A DNA stretch of 64,000 bases from Oleiagrimonas soli (GTDB taxonomy: Bacteria; Pseudomonadota; Gammaproteobacteria; Xanthomonadales; Rhodanobacteraceae). Location: assembly GCF_000761445.1 (NCBI RefSeq), contig NZ_KN196470.1, positions 2,499,151 through 2,563,150 on the forward strand, in the 5' to 3' direction. The position numbers and the translations under genes are program-made. The notes under the pieces were generated by a model. That model was given only the letters and a program-made list of their open reading frames with translations, ran no database searches and had not been told where the DNA came from. Shown here one piece after another: positions 38,332 through 48,345 of the stretch; within the stretch, counting starts at the first letter, position 1, and every line of letters starts with the position of its first letter.

Positions 38332-40698
38332 TTACTGAACAGTCAGGGTGATGTCGTCCAGCACGAACGAGGTCTGCAGCGAGTAGTCCTCGGTACCGGT
38401 GAACTTGATCACCACGGTCTGGCCGGCGTATGCGGACAGGTCCGACGTGTGCGCGGCGTAACCGCTGTTGGCGTTCAGATTCGAGTAGGTCTTCAGCGTC
38501 TTCAGCAGCGAGCCGGACGTGTTGTAGACCTGCACCTTCAGCTTGTCGTACGCCGAGGACGACGTGGTCTCGGCCGTGTCGATGTGCAGGTAGTACTTCA
38601 GCGTCGCCGAGCTGTAGCCGCTCGGGATGGTCACGGTCTGCGACACCGTGTCGGTGTGCGAGGAGCCGTAGCCGTCCAGCCACGCGAACCAGGATCCGGC
38701 ATGCGCGGACTGGCCCGAGCAGGTGCTGTTGCTGCACAGCACGCCGGAGCTCAGCGACCACGGCGAGGCCGAACCGCTCTCGAAGCCGGTGTTGCCCAGC
38801 AGCTGGCTGGAACCGCCACCGCCGCCGCTCGACACCGTGACCGAAGCGGTCTTGGTATCCGTCGCGCCGCCGTTATCCGTCACCGTCAGGGTCACCGTGT
38901 AGGTGCCGGCGGCGGCGTAGGTGTGGCTCGGGTTGGTCGCGGTCGAGGTCGAGCCGTCGCCGAAGTTCCAGGAACGCGAGGCGATCGAGCCGTCGCTGTC
39001 GCTGGACGCATCGGTGAAGCTGACGGTCAGGCCGCTGACCGAATCGCTGAAGTTCGCGGTCGGCGGGTTGTTGCCGCCACCGCCGCCACCGATGTCGCCG
39101 ATGGCGTTGGACAGGATCAGGCTGCCGCGGCCGCTGGCCAGGTCATAGCCGGTGCTGGCCGTGGAGCCGCCGTTGTTGCCCGACGTGATGTCGTGGAAGT
39201 CCGACGCCGGCAGCTGGTACAGCAGCGGACCGGCAAAGCCGACGCTGGTGCCCTTGGTGGCGATGACGCGAGCCCACAGACCCGAGAAGATCGGGGCGGA
39301 AAGGCTGGTGCCGCCGACCTGGGTGGTGCTGCCGTTGACGATGATCTTGGCGCCCGAGTTCGGATCGCCGTCGAAGGCCACGTCGGCCACGCCGCGATGG
39401 CTGCCGCTGTACAGCGTCTGCCAGCTCGGCTTCGGCTCGAAGGTGCTCTCGCTGCCGCCGCTGCCGCTCCACACGGTCTCGCTGTTCCAGGTGGTGCTGG
39501 ACGCATTCAGCGTGGTGCCCGCCACCGCGATGACGTACTGCGAAGCCGCCGGCCAGCTCGGCGTGGTGCCGCCGTTGCCGCACTCGTCCGCGCCGGAGTC
39601 GCCGGTGGAGATCGAGAAGGTCTGGCCCTGGGCCACGGCCTGCTGGAACGCCTGGTCCTGCGCCGCCGCCGAACCGTCGCCCTGCGCCGAGGTCTCGCAC
39701 TCGCCCAGCGACACGTTGATGATCTTGGCCGCGTTGGCGCTGACCACGGTATTGATGTCCGCGGTCAAGTTGGTGTTGGACAGGGTCGGAATGTTGTAGA
39801 AGATCAGCTTGCCGATCTGACCGCCGGCCGCGCCGACGACGTCCTGGCTGTCCAGGTTCCATTCGTCGACACCGCTGGTGTCGCTGCTGGTGCCGTTGGT
39901 GTTGACCGTCTGCGTGGTCACCGTCGGCAGACCGTTGTTCGACGTGAAGGTGTTCAGGTCGGTCTTGGTCTGGGTCAGGCTGCCCTGGGTGATGATGCCG
40001 ACCGTCACGCCCGCGCCGGTGGCGACGCCGGTGCCGCCGTAGATGGCGGAGAAGTCAGTCGGGTTGTGGCCGGTCACAGCCTGCGTGCTGGCGCCGCTCA
40101 TCACATGCGCGAAGGTGTGCGGACGATACACGTCCTGCAGACCGATCACCGACAGCACCGAGCTGCTCAGCGAAGCCGGGATGTGCACGTCGGACGCATT
40201 GGCGAACGCCACGCGACCGCTCTTGGTGCGCACGCGCTGCAGCGAGGTATGGAAGGCGGACTGCACGACGCTGGCCGGCGCGTCACCCGAGACCAGCATG
40301 TTGTTGCCGGCGATGGTGACGTTCTGGAAACCGTAGCGACGCAGGTAGTTCGCGACCTTCTGCGCCTGCGCGCTGGTCGGGCCGTAGCTCTGCATGAACT
40401 GCGCCTTCGACAGGTGCGTCTGCGCCAGCGGCGACAGATGCTCGTGCGCGGCGGCAATGAAGTTCATCAGGTCCTGGTGGTTGCGCAGCTTGAGCGCCAC
40501 CGAGATGTGCATCAGCTGCGATGCATCGACGCTGCCCAGCGCGGCCTGCTTCGCATTCAGATGCATGGCATGGCCGATGACCGGCGACTGCGCGGTGGCC
40601 ATGTCCGAGGCCTGCCCGCTGGCGGCCATCGCGGTACCCGCGGCAGCCAGACCGACGGCGGCGGCCAGCATCTTCAAACGTGGAAAACTGCTTCGCAT
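38332..40698 (-). CDS. Secreted S53 (sedolisin/kumamolisin-type) peptidase with PKD and C-terminal domains
   Basis: A 788-residue exported acid serine-carboxyl peptidase. It has a signal peptide (about 1-25), an activation prodomain (about 30-205) and a catalytic domain with Glu279 and Asp283 in [11 protein letters not shown], oxyanion Asp367 in STGDSGADE, Ser465 in [11 protein letters not shown], and calcium-site residues near FHDIT. A glycine linker, a PKD domain (about 545-622), a second linker and a beta-rich C-terminal domain (about 632-788) follow. The start [10 protein letters not shown] follows GGAGGAG. It resembles xanthomonalisin-type enzymes. A long AT-rich upstream region separates it from the M4 gene. 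Confidence 0.94.
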   Translation of the reverse strand: MRSSFPRLKMLAAAVGLAAAGTAMAASGQASDMATAQSPVIGHAMHLNAKQAALGSVDASQLMHISVALKLRNHQDLMNFIAAAHEHLSPLAQTHLSKAQFMQSYGPTSAQAQKVANYLRRYGFQNVTIAGNNMLVSGDAPASVVQSAFHTSLQRVRTKSGRVAFANASDVHIPASLSSSVLSVIGLQDVYRPHTFAHVMSGASTQAVTGHNPTDFSAIYGGTGVATGAGVTVGIITQGSLTQTKTDLNTFTSNNGLPTVTTQTVNTNGTSSDTSGVDEWNLDSQDVVGAAGGQIGKLIFYNIPTLSNTNLTADINTVVSANAAKIINVSLGECETSAQGDGSAAAQDQAFQQAVAQGQTFSISTGDSGADECGNGGTTPSWPAASQYVIAVAGTTLNASSTTWNSETVWSGSGGSESTFEPKPSWQTLYSGSHRGVADVAFDGDPNSGAKIIVNGSTTQVGGTSLSAPIFSGLWARVIATKGTSVGFAGPLLYQLPASDFHDITSGNNGGSTASTGYDLASGRGSLILSNAIGDIGGGGGGNNPPTANFSDSVSGLTVSFTDASSDSDGSIASRSWNFGDGSTSTATNPSHTYAAAGTYTVTLTVTDNGGATDTKTASVTVSSGGGGGSSQLLGNTGFESGSASPWSLSSGVLCSNSTCSGQSAHAGSWFAWLDGYGSSHTDTVSQTVTIPSGYSSATLKYYLHIDTAETTSSSAYDKLKVQVYNTSGSLLKTLKTYSNLNANSGYAAHTSDLSAYAGQTVVIKFTGTEDYSLQTSFVLDDITLTVQ

Positions 40699-41092
40699 TA
40701 TGGTTTCTCCTCCGTATATGAGGCACAAGCTCGCCCGTAGCGGCCCTTGCGTGCCCCTGTGCTCATGAGCCCAATCGCTCTCGTCTTATCTACCCATCGA
40801 TCTTCCGCACGCCCGTTTCATCGCTGTCCCCCAGCCTCCATGACTGACACGATGGACGAGTGCTTCGCTGTACACGTTCGCTTGGCGGAATGCTTTGCCA
40901 AATCCCTTGGCTTTGTTTTTCTCGTGCTTATCCTCAGAGTGAGGATTATGTGCATAGAAAAATATGCGCTAATTCGCATTTTTAACCATGCATAAAATTG
41001 CACGACGTACGTATATCCGGATTACCACTTTAGTTATATAGCAAGGCCCGATAATCCGGTACACGAATTCGGCAAAGAGTGCCCGGATGCAG
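40699..41092 (-). promoter_or_regulatory. Upstream region of the S53 peptidase gene, no gene seen
   Basis: This stretch has no supported gene. Bases 40900-41080 are far more AT-rich than the surroundings. Visible structures are ATCCTCA/TGAGGAT (40930-40946), ATGCG/CGCAT with flanking A and T runs on both strands (40964-40979, terminator-like in both directions), and CCGGATTA/TAATCCGG (41017-41024 with 41052-41059). Nearer the gene, GCTG/CAGC (40823-40835) exposes GGGGA in its loop on the mRNA strand, and GGCAC..AAG pairs with CTTGTGCC close to the ribosome-binding site. Confidence 0.45.
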
Positions 41093-41125
41093 AAACGCCC
41101 GGCCATATCGCATGGCCGGGCGTTT
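41093..41125 (-). terminator. Fourteen-base-pair hairpin, distal 3' end of the M4 gene
   Basis: AAACGCCCGGCCAT (41093-41106) and ATGGCCGGGCGTTT (41112-41125) are perfectly complementary around a five-base loop. On the minus strand only three T residues end the stem. It may be a backup terminator, and the A/T ends of the stem would let it work in both directions. A third hairpin, GCGGAC/GTCCGC, lies at 41154-41168. Confidence 0.55.
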
Positions 41126-41181
41126 AAACACGAAGCGCGTCCTGCGCCTCATGGCGGACCGGGTCCGCATTTGGATCGAGC

Positions 41182-41205
41182 AAAACCCGCACGTCCCTGT
41201 GCGGG
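41182..41205 (-). terminator. Intrinsic terminator directly after the M4 peptidase
   Basis: On the minus strand CCCGCAC pairs with GTGCGGG around AGGGAC, followed by TTTT. It starts eight bases after the stop codon. Confidence 0.65.
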
Positions 41206-41212
41206 CGAAGCC

Positions 41213-43408
41213 TCAGAACTGCAGGCTCCAGTCATCGATGTAGCCGGTGTCGCCGGAGTAGACATCGTCGACCTTCAGACGCCACTGACCGTTCGGGTTC
41301 AAGCTGGACGTGTTGACCGTGTAGGTCTGATCGACGTTGTCGGCGCCGTCCGAACCGCTGGGGCTCTTGAGCACGACACTGGATCCGCTCGGCGAGTACA
41401 GCGTGATGCGCAGGTCGCCACGGTAGGTGTGGACGATCTTCACATGCACCTGCAGGTCGCTCGGGCCCGGGTTGGCTTCACCGCTGACGGTGATGTAGCT
41501 GCTGGCCGTGCTCTGGTCCGGGATGTTGACGTTGGTCGGGTTGTCATAGAACCCGCCACCGCCGCCACCGCCGCTCGGTGCGGTCCAGGTCGCCTTCAGC
41601 GACACGTTCGAGTAGCTGCTGTAGCCGTACAGCTTCACGTAGTACGTGCTGGTCGACGGCGAGGCGAAGCTGCAGCTCTCGCTGTTGCCGTTCTTATACG
41701 GACGGCAGGTGTAGCTGCTCAGCGTCGGCTCCGAACCCAGACGGACATACATGTCGGCATCGCCGCTGCCGCCGGAGGTGGAGATGACCAGATTGCTCGA
41801 ACCGGACGGCACCTGCACGGTGTACGTCGGGCTCCACGCGCCCTGGCTGCCGGACAGCGTGACCGGGGTGCCGTTCTGCAGCGAACCGCCAGTACCGCCA
41901 CCGCCGCCGCCACCGCCGCTCGGGCAGCTCACGCCGACGGCGTTGAAGGCGCTGACCACGTCGCTGGTGCTGTAACCCAGATCGTCCGAGGCGCTCTCGA
42001 CGCCGCAGGCGCCGCTGTTGAACGTCGCGGTCGAGGTCCAGTACAGCGCGTTGGCGCGCTCGAACACCTCGAAGGCCTTCTTGGTGTTCCAGCCGGAGGT
42101 CTTGGCCAGGGTGCAGAACGCCTTGTTGTAGACGCCGCTGGAGTAATGCACGTTCAGACCGCTGTAGTAGTCCGCCGCGTTGTCGATCGACGAACCGTCC
42201 TGGGTCGGGTTGCACATGTAGCGCAGCGCGGTGCCGTTCTTGATGATCTCGGCGCCCACCAGCCAGTCGTTGCTGCCGCGGTCGTAGTACTCGGCCGCTT
42301 CGCCTGCCATGTCCGAGAAGGCCTCGTTCATGCCGCCGGACTGGCCCGAATACTGCAGGTTCGAGTGCTGCTCGGTGAAGCCGTGGCTGATTTCGTGACT
42401 GGTCACGTCCAGCGAGGTCAACGGATAAAACGTGCTGGCGCCGTCGCCGAAGTTCATCGCCGAGCCGTCCCAGTACGCGTTCTCGTAGTTGTTGCCCAGA
42501 TGCACCTTCATGACCAGCGTGAAGTTCAGCGGCGGCGCGCCGAACCAATTGTTGTACATGTCGTGCACGACCTGACCGAAGTGATGCGCATCGTTGGTCG
42601 GCGAGTAGGCGCCGTTGATGCTGTCGCCGGTGTGCGTGTAGCACGGGAAACTGACCAGCGTGCCCGAACCGGACATCGCATGGTTCATGTTGTAGGTCTT
42701 CACATCGGCGTTCGACAGCGAGCAGGTGCTGCCGGACGCGGTGACGACCAGCGCCGGATAGTCGGTGCCGTACTGGTACTGACCGGTCTTCTGGTTGCCG
42801 CCCGGGCCGTAGCCATCGGCGGTGGTCAGGCCTTCCCACTGCTTGACGATCTCGCCGGTGTTGGCGTCGATGATCGCGGTCGGACGGGTCGGCTGGTCGC
42901 CGCCGGCGAAGTACGAAGTCAGATAGACCAGGCGCGCCTGGCCCTGGCCTTCGGGGTAGACATACAGATCCGCCTTGGCGTTGTGGATCGACTGACCCGG
43001 CGCCATAAACGGATTGTGATGACCGCGCAGCACCTCGACTGCACGATCCGTGGTCAGCGACGGACGCATGGCCGAAGCGCTGAGATTGAGGGTGTCCGCG
43101 ACCGGACCGTTGGCCATCAGGGCCTGCCCGTGCGCGTTCTGTTCCACCGCGATGCTGCGTCCGTACACGGGCACGCCGTTGTACATCTGCTGCATGCGGA
43201 CGGTGGTGGTGTTGTGACGCGTCGGACGGCTATTGCGCGCCTTGAACGACATGCCGTTGCCGAGACCGAGCGTGTTGGCGATCTGGCTGGACGGCGTGAC
43301 GCCGAGCGTCCGTGCGTGCAGATGTTCCGTGGTCGCGGCATGGGCCGTCGAAAACGCGGCCAGCCCCATGGCTGCGACCAGGATATTCAAGCGAAAACTA
43401 CCAGGCAT
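41213..43408 (-). CDS. Secreted M4 (thermolysin-like) metallopeptidase with PPC and P domains
   Basis: A 731-residue exported zinc endopeptidase. It has a signal peptide (about 1-24, AHA-ATT), an FTP/PepSY propeptide (about 30-190) and a catalytic domain with the zinc motif HEISH (338-342) and third ligand Glu362 in GGMNEAFSD. A glycine linker (about 497-510), a PPC domain (about 515-600), a second glycine linker and a proprotein-convertase P domain (about 615-731, DGADNVDQTY, GQWRLKVDD, GYIDDWSLQF) follow. The ATG at 43408 fits GGAGGAGG; a TTG three codons upstream would leave no spacing. It has a long structured leader. Confidence 0.95.
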   Translation of the reverse strand: MPGSFRLNILVAAMGLAAFSTAHAATTEHLHARTLGVTPSSQIANTLGLGNGMSFKARNSRPTRHNTTTVRMQQMYNGVPVYGRSIAVEQNAHGQALMANGPVADTLNLSASAMRPSLTTDRAVEVLRGHHNPFMAPGQSIHNAKADLYVYPEGQGQARLVYLTSYFAGGDQPTRPTAIIDANTGEIVKQWEGLTTADGYGPGGNQKTGQYQYGTDYPALVVTASGSTCSLSNADVKTYNMNHAMSGSGTLVSFPCYTHTGDSINGAYSPTNDAHHFGQVVHDMYNNWFGAPPLNFTLVMKVHLGNNYENAYWDGSAMNFGDGASTFYPLTSLDVTSHEISHGFTEQHSNLQYSGQSGGMNEAFSDMAGEAAEYYDRGSNDWLVGAEIIKNGTALRYMCNPTQDGSSIDNAADYYSGLNVHYSSGVYNKAFCTLAKTSGWNTKKAFEVFERANALYWTSTATFNSGACGVESASDDLGYSTSDVVSAFNAVGVSCPSGGGGGGGGTGGSLQNGTPVTLSGSQGAWSPTYTVQVPSGSSNLVISTSGGSGDADMYVRLGSEPTLSSYTCRPYKNGNSESCSFASPSTSTYYVKLYGYSSYSNVSLKATWTAPSGGGGGGGFYDNPTNVNIPDQSTASSYITVSGEANPGPSDLQVHVKIVHTYRGDLRITLYSPSGSSVVLKSPSGSDGADNVDQTYTVNTSSLNPNGQWRLKVDDVYSGDTGYIDDWSLQF

Positions 43409-43512
43409 TGGGTACAACCTCCTCCAAGGTGCCCGACGCTGCCATGCGTCCTCGTGACGGCATGGCCATCAGGCGTGAGTGAACCGCGATTGCCGCGGCT
43501 GATTGCCTTGCA

Positions 43513-43650
43513 GCTCCGAAACGTTCAAATACATAACGCGCCCTCCCCCTGCATCCCGAGAGAGCGTTATTGAACGTGAATTACGGCGACGACGATGTCC
43601 CCCAAGACATCGTTTCGGAGCACCGCACTTCGTCTCCCCACGAAATGCGG
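43513..43650 (-). ncRNA. Structured 5' leader of the M4 peptidase mRNA
   Basis: On the mRNA (minus) strand four stems can be read. A 5' hairpin of 11 pairs has loop GGGGAG (43623-43633 with 43640-43650). An 11-pair closing stem is GCTCCGAAACG with CGTTTCGGAGC (43611-43621 with 43513-43523). Inside it are an eight-pair hairpin with loop TTGGGG (43592-43599 with 43606-43613) and a 14-pair stem with a five-base bulge (43564-43577 with 43521-43528 and 43534-43539). The inner stems share a few bases with the closing stem, so they form a tight three-way junction or alternatives. GGA motifs lie in or beside loops. No known riboswitch consensus was recognised. Confidence 0.55.
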
Positions 43651-43658
43651 CATGCACA

Positions 43659-43687
43659 ACCTAGAGCAGTCGGGAAAATGCCGTCAA
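43659..43687 (-). promoter_or_regulatory. Weak candidate promoter of the M4 gene
   Basis: TTGACG (43682-43687, five of six matches) is followed by only poor -10 candidates (TCTAGG or TAGGTT at 16-18 bases). The predicted start near 43650 would coincide with the first leader hairpin. An activator or alternative sigma factor may be needed. Confidence 0.35.
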
Positions 43688-43752
43688 GCGAACGCTAGGA
43701 GTTTTTCCAAATTCATATTCAGGAGTGATTAATAATTCACGAATCACGTATG

Positions 43753-43775
43753 AAAAGGCCCGCGTTTTAAACGCG
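43753..43775 (-). terminator. Terminator-like hairpin after the small membrane gene
   Basis: On the minus strand CGCGTT pairs with AACGCG around TAA, followed by GGCC and TTTT. It lies about 45 bases beyond the stop at 43819. Confidence 0.5.
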
Positions 43776-43818
43776 CCCGGCGATTATTTTCCGAATATGT
43801 GCATTACCGGAAAGGATG

Positions 43819-44244
43819 TCAGCCTGGATGAGCGCCGAGTGTGTGAATCGCACGCGGACGCAAGGCGAAGCCGATCAGCGCAATCAGCAGGAACAGGGGC
43901 GCGCCCCAGTACATCGGCGCGAGTACGCCGCGCACCACCCCGCGCGATTCGTTATCGAGTACGTAGAGTGCGCGCTCGGGATGTTCACGGATCGAGGCGA
44001 AGGCGTCGCCCCACGCGGCAGCGGCGAGACGTCGCGACGACGCGCGCATGAACGGCGTCCAACGCAGGGCATGGCGCCCGGCGACCAGATAGGTATGCAT
44101 CAACGGCGATTCGAGGCGCGCCTGCCTGGATATCGCGACGCCCACGACGGGCTCTTCCAGCAGCCCCGCATGAGCGTAGACATCGACCAGCAGCATCGTG
44201 ACGCCGAGCATCGCGGCCCAACCGTACCAGCGGATCTTCTTCAT
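43819..44244 (-). CDS. Hypothetical two-TM membrane protein
   Basis: With the start MKKIRWYGWAAMLG the protein has 141 residues: an N-terminal hydrophobic helix (about 7-25), a basic and polar middle region (about 30-108, predicted periplasmic), and a C-terminal hydrophobic helix (about 112-130). No family is recognised. It lies 77 bases downstream of sufT on the same strand. A longer in-frame start is less likely because residues before MKKI are Arg/Pro-rich and unlike a membrane protein. Confidence 0.6.
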   Translation of the reverse strand: MKKIRWYGWAAMLGVTMLLVDVYAHAGLLEEPVVGVAISRQARLESPLMHTYLVAGRHALRWTPFMRASSRRLAAAAWGDAFASIREHPERALYVLDNESRGVVRGVLAPMYWGAPLFLLIALIGFALRPRAIHTLGAHPG

Positions 44245-44321
44245 GCGGCTCTCCGGACACCGTCCGCACGCGCCATGCGCCGGACTGAACGCCTGCGCTC
44301 GCCACCGAACCGGCCGCCGAT

Positions 44322-44879
44322 TCAGAGCATGCCGGTCTCGAGCTTGGCGGCGTCCGACATCATGGACTGATTCCACGGCGGATCAAACACCATGTCCACG
44401 TCGGCCTCGGACACCGTGGGAATCAACTCCAGCTTGGTGCGCACATCGTCGACCAGGATGTCGCCCATGCCGCAGCCGGGCGCGGTCAGCGTCATCTTCA
44501 CGTAGACCGTGCGCGAACCGTCCTCGGCCGGTTCCAGGCTGACGTCGTAGACCAGCCCGAGCTCGACGATGTTGACCGGAATCTCCGGATCGAAGCAGGT
44601 ACGCAGCTGCGACCAGACCAGCTTTTCCACGTCCTCGTCGCTGGCGTCGTCGGCCAGTTCGATCGGCGCCGGCGGTTCCTTGCCCAGCGCATCGGCGTTC
44701 TGCCCGGCGATGCGGAACAGATTGCCTTCCACGTAGACCGTGAAGCTGCCGCCCAGCGCCTGGGTGATGTAGCCGATCTGCCCCGCTGGCAGCACCACGG
44801 CTTCGCCTACGGGCACCATCACCGCATCGCAATCGCGCTGCAGAGTGAAGGGTTCGCTGCTGAGACTGAAACCGGACAT
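44322..44879 (-). CDS. sufT: Fe-S cluster assembly protein SufT (DUF59)
   Basis: SufT helps mature Fe-S proteins in several bacteria. With the start MSGFSLSSEPFTLQRDCDAV the protein has 185 residues: an N-terminal SufT-specific region and the MIP18/PaaD-like domain with FDPEIPVNIVELGLVYD (about residues 97-113) and TLTAPGCGMGDILVDDV, the conserved cysteine segment. No suf operon is seen nearby. Confidence 0.92.
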   Translation of the reverse strand: MSGFSLSSEPFTLQRDCDAVMVPVGEAVVLPAGQIGYITQALGGSFTVYVEGNLFRIAGQNADALGKEPPAPIELADDASDEDVEKLVWSQLRTCFDPEIPVNIVELGLVYDVSLEPAEDGSRTVYVKMTLTAPGCGMGDILVDDVRTKLELIPTVSEADVDMVFDPPWNQSMMSDAAKLETGML

Positions 44880-45000
44880 GGCATGGAGACTTGGATGGGA
44901 TCGGCCATTATGACATGCGGCCGCTCCGTCCCCACACCAAGGGCCTCCTGCGGATGGGCGCGCAGGCGCTATCATGCGCCCTCGAACAAGGAGGAATCCC

Positions 45001-45464
45001 ATGGGCCGATCCATGCCCGAGAACACCCATTCCACATCGCTGCTGACGCTGCTGTTCTCCACCTTCAGCGCCGCCATGATCGCGCTGGCCGCCGGCGCGC
45101 TGTGGCTGCTGCTGGACCTGTTCGCCCCGCAACTGCAGGCCACGGTGTGGCTGGCGCTGCCGCTGGGGCTGCTGCTGGGTCACGTCATGCGCCACTGGGT
45201 GATCGATGCGTCCTGGCCCGCCGCCGTGCTGGCCGTGTTGGCGACACTGGTGGCCTGCGGCTACATGCGCTTCCTGTTGGCCGCCGCCGACCTCGCCGGC
45301 ACCTTCGGCATGACCTACATGCAGTCGCTGCACCGCGCCGGTAGCGGCATGCTGGCGCATCTGGCCTGGATCTCGCTGAGTCCCGGCGCGATCGCGGTCT
45401 ATCTCGTTGCCGCCGCGCTGGCCGGCTTCCTGGCGTGGCGCGGCTCCCTCCGCGGCAAAACCGC

Positions 45465-45468
<4 letters not shown>
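45001..45468 (+). CDS. Hypothetical four-TM membrane protein
   Basis: The 155-residue protein starts at an ATG seven bases after AAGGAGG. It has four hydrophobic segments (about 13-37, 42-58, 63-82, 122-142). No family is recognised. Its stop codon overlaps the convergent pntB stop in the sequence CTAG, so the two genes end on the same four bases. Divergent from sufT. Confidence 0.7.
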
Positions 45469-46885
<1,417 letters not shown>

Positions 46886-46886
<1 letters not shown>

Positions 46887-47194
46887 CAGCCCTTCTCCCC
46901 GTTCGCGCCGCCCGGCCGGCTGGACTTGAACATCTCCAGCATGCGCTCGGTGACCACGTAGCCGCCGACCGCGTTGCCCGCCGCCAGCACCACCGCGATG
47001 AAGCCGATGGCGATATCCAGCGGTCCGTCGGCATGGCCCAGCGCCACCATCGCGCCGACCAGCACGATGCCGTGAACGAAGTTGGAACCGGACATCAGCG
47101 GCGTGTGCAGAATCACCGGCACACGCGCGATGATCTCGTAGCCGGTGAATGCCGCCAGCATGAAGATGTACAGTGCTACAAACCCGTCGATCAT
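46886..47194 (-). CDS. pntAB: NAD(P) transhydrogenase subunit alpha, membrane part
   Basis: The 102-residue protein holds the three TM helices (about 5-22, 38-53, 58-80) that in E. coli are fused to PntA. The segment RVPVILHTPLMSGSNFVHGI is the family signature. In organisms with three-gene transhydrogenase it lies between pntAA and pntB. Here it directly precedes pntB, but pntAA is separated from it by 1.7 kb. Confidence 0.95.
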
Positions 47195-47324
47195 CGGTGC
47201 CCCCGGAGCGTGGATGCGGATCGGACTGCCGGCCCATCATACGGGAAGCCGCGCGCCGGGCCAGCCCGCCGGGTGCGATGCCGGTCAACCCCGATGCCAC
47301 CTCATGCGTTAACGGATACGAGAC

Positions 47325-47942
47325 GTGAACACGGATCCAAAACATGAAGCCGAGGAGCTCGTGGACGTGAACGCAACGGCCTCGCTGACTGCCGACGAGC
47401 GCGCACCGTCGACGCCGGTATCGATGGACGCCTTCCTGGCGCAGATCGAACGCCGCGCGTGGCGCATGGCCAAGCTTGCCCTGGGCGACCCCGAGGAAGC
47501 CCACGATGCGGTGCAGGACGCGATGCTGCGGCTGGTGCGCAGCTACCGCAACAAGCCGGCCGACGAATGGACGCCGCTGTTCTGGGGCATCCTGCGCCGG
47601 CGCATCACCGATCTGCAGCGTCGCCGCAAGGTGCGCTCGATCATGGTGAACTGGTTCAGCGGCGGCCGCGACGACCAGGGCGAGGACATGCCGGTCTGGG
47701 AGCCGCCGGATCACGGACCGGGACCGCAACGCCAGCTCGCCGACCAGCAGGCCTGGGAAGCGGTCAGCGAAGCGGTACAGCAACTGCCGCAACGCCAGCG
47801 CGAAGCGTTCATGCTGCGCACGCTGGAACAACTGAGCGTGGCCGAGACCGCCGCGGCCATGGGTTGCTCGGAGGGCAGCGTGAAGACGCATCTGTCGCGC
47901 GCCCTGCACAGCCTGAGAGATCAACTGGAGGACTGGCAATGA
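47325..47942 (+). CDS. ECF-type RNA polymerase sigma factor
   Basis: The 205-residue protein has sigma region 2 (RMAKLALGDPEEAHDAVQDAMLRL, cut here after about residue 45, then WGILRRRITDLQRRR) and region 4 (LPQRQREAFMLRTLEQLSVAETAAAMGCSEGSVK around residues 150-185) with a helix-turn-helix. It overlaps the next gene by ATGA, and a DUF3106 gene follows. The same trio occurs in other proteobacteria. The second protein, with one membrane helix, probably serves as anti-sigma factor. Confidence 0.92.
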   Translation: MNTDPKHEAEELVDVNATASLTADERAPSTPVSMDAFLAQIERRAWRMAKLALGDPEEAHDAVQDAMLRLVRSYRNKPADEWTPLFWGILRRRITDLQRRRKVRSIMVNWFSGGRDDQGEDMPVWEPPDHGPGPQRQLADQQAWEAVSEAVQQLPQRQREAFMLRTLEQLSVAETAAAMGCSEGSVKTHLSRALHSLRDQLEDWQ

Positions 47943-48343
47943 GTCCGCAAACCGAACATGAATTCCAGGACCGCCTGCGTGCGTTGTACCGGCGCACCGG
48001 CGACGAAGTCGACACGGCCACCGCCGCGCGTCTGCGCGCAGCGCGCCGCACGGCGCTGGAAGCAGCCGAGCGTCCGCAGCTGGGGCGCTGGCTGGTACCG
48101 GCCGGCGCCCTCACCGCCTGCCTGCTCGCGGTCGTGATGATCTGGCCGTCCGCGCCGCATCCCGCGCGCCACGCCACCACATCGACCACCGCGATCAGCA
48201 CCGCCACCAACGACACCGACGCCAGCGACAGCCTGCCGCCCGATCCCGACAGCACCGACCCGGCGCTGTACGAGGACATGGACTTCTACGCCTGGCTGGC
48301 CCAGCAATCGACCACGACTTCGCACACCGCTCGCGGAGGCTGA
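47939..48343 (+). CDS. Putative anti-sigma factor, single TM
   Basis: The 134-residue protein has a charged cytoplasmic N-terminus with FQDRLRALYRRTGDEVD (about residues 9-25), one hydrophobic helix (about 52-68) and a Ser/Thr/Asp-rich C-terminus ending near YEDMDFYAWLAQQ. The pattern matches small proteins of the DUF3619/DUF3379 type that follow sigma factors. Overlap with the sigma gene and the topology support an anti-sigma role by inference. Confidence 0.7.
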   Translation: MSPQTEHEFQDRLRALYRRTGDEVDTATAARLRAARRTALEAAERPQLGRWLVPAGALTACLLAVVMIWPSAPHPARHATTSTTAISTATNDTDASDSLPPDPDSTDPALYEDMDFYAWLAQQSTTTSHTARGG

Positions 48344-48345
48344 CC

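Noticed and set aside
38820..39100. Glycine/serine repeats in the S53 gene as a tandem-repeat locus
   Set aside because: They are short in-frame linkers between domains, with no DNA-level tandem array.
41962..42900. Large antisense or alternative frames across the M4 and S53 genes
   Set aside because: They have low-complexity Gly/Arg/Gln composition that follows from the opposite-strand coding sequence.
43513..43650. c-di-GMP (GEMM) riboswitch in the M4 leader
   Set aside because: The GGGCAAACC-type core and tetraloop receptor of that class are not present; the fold is different.
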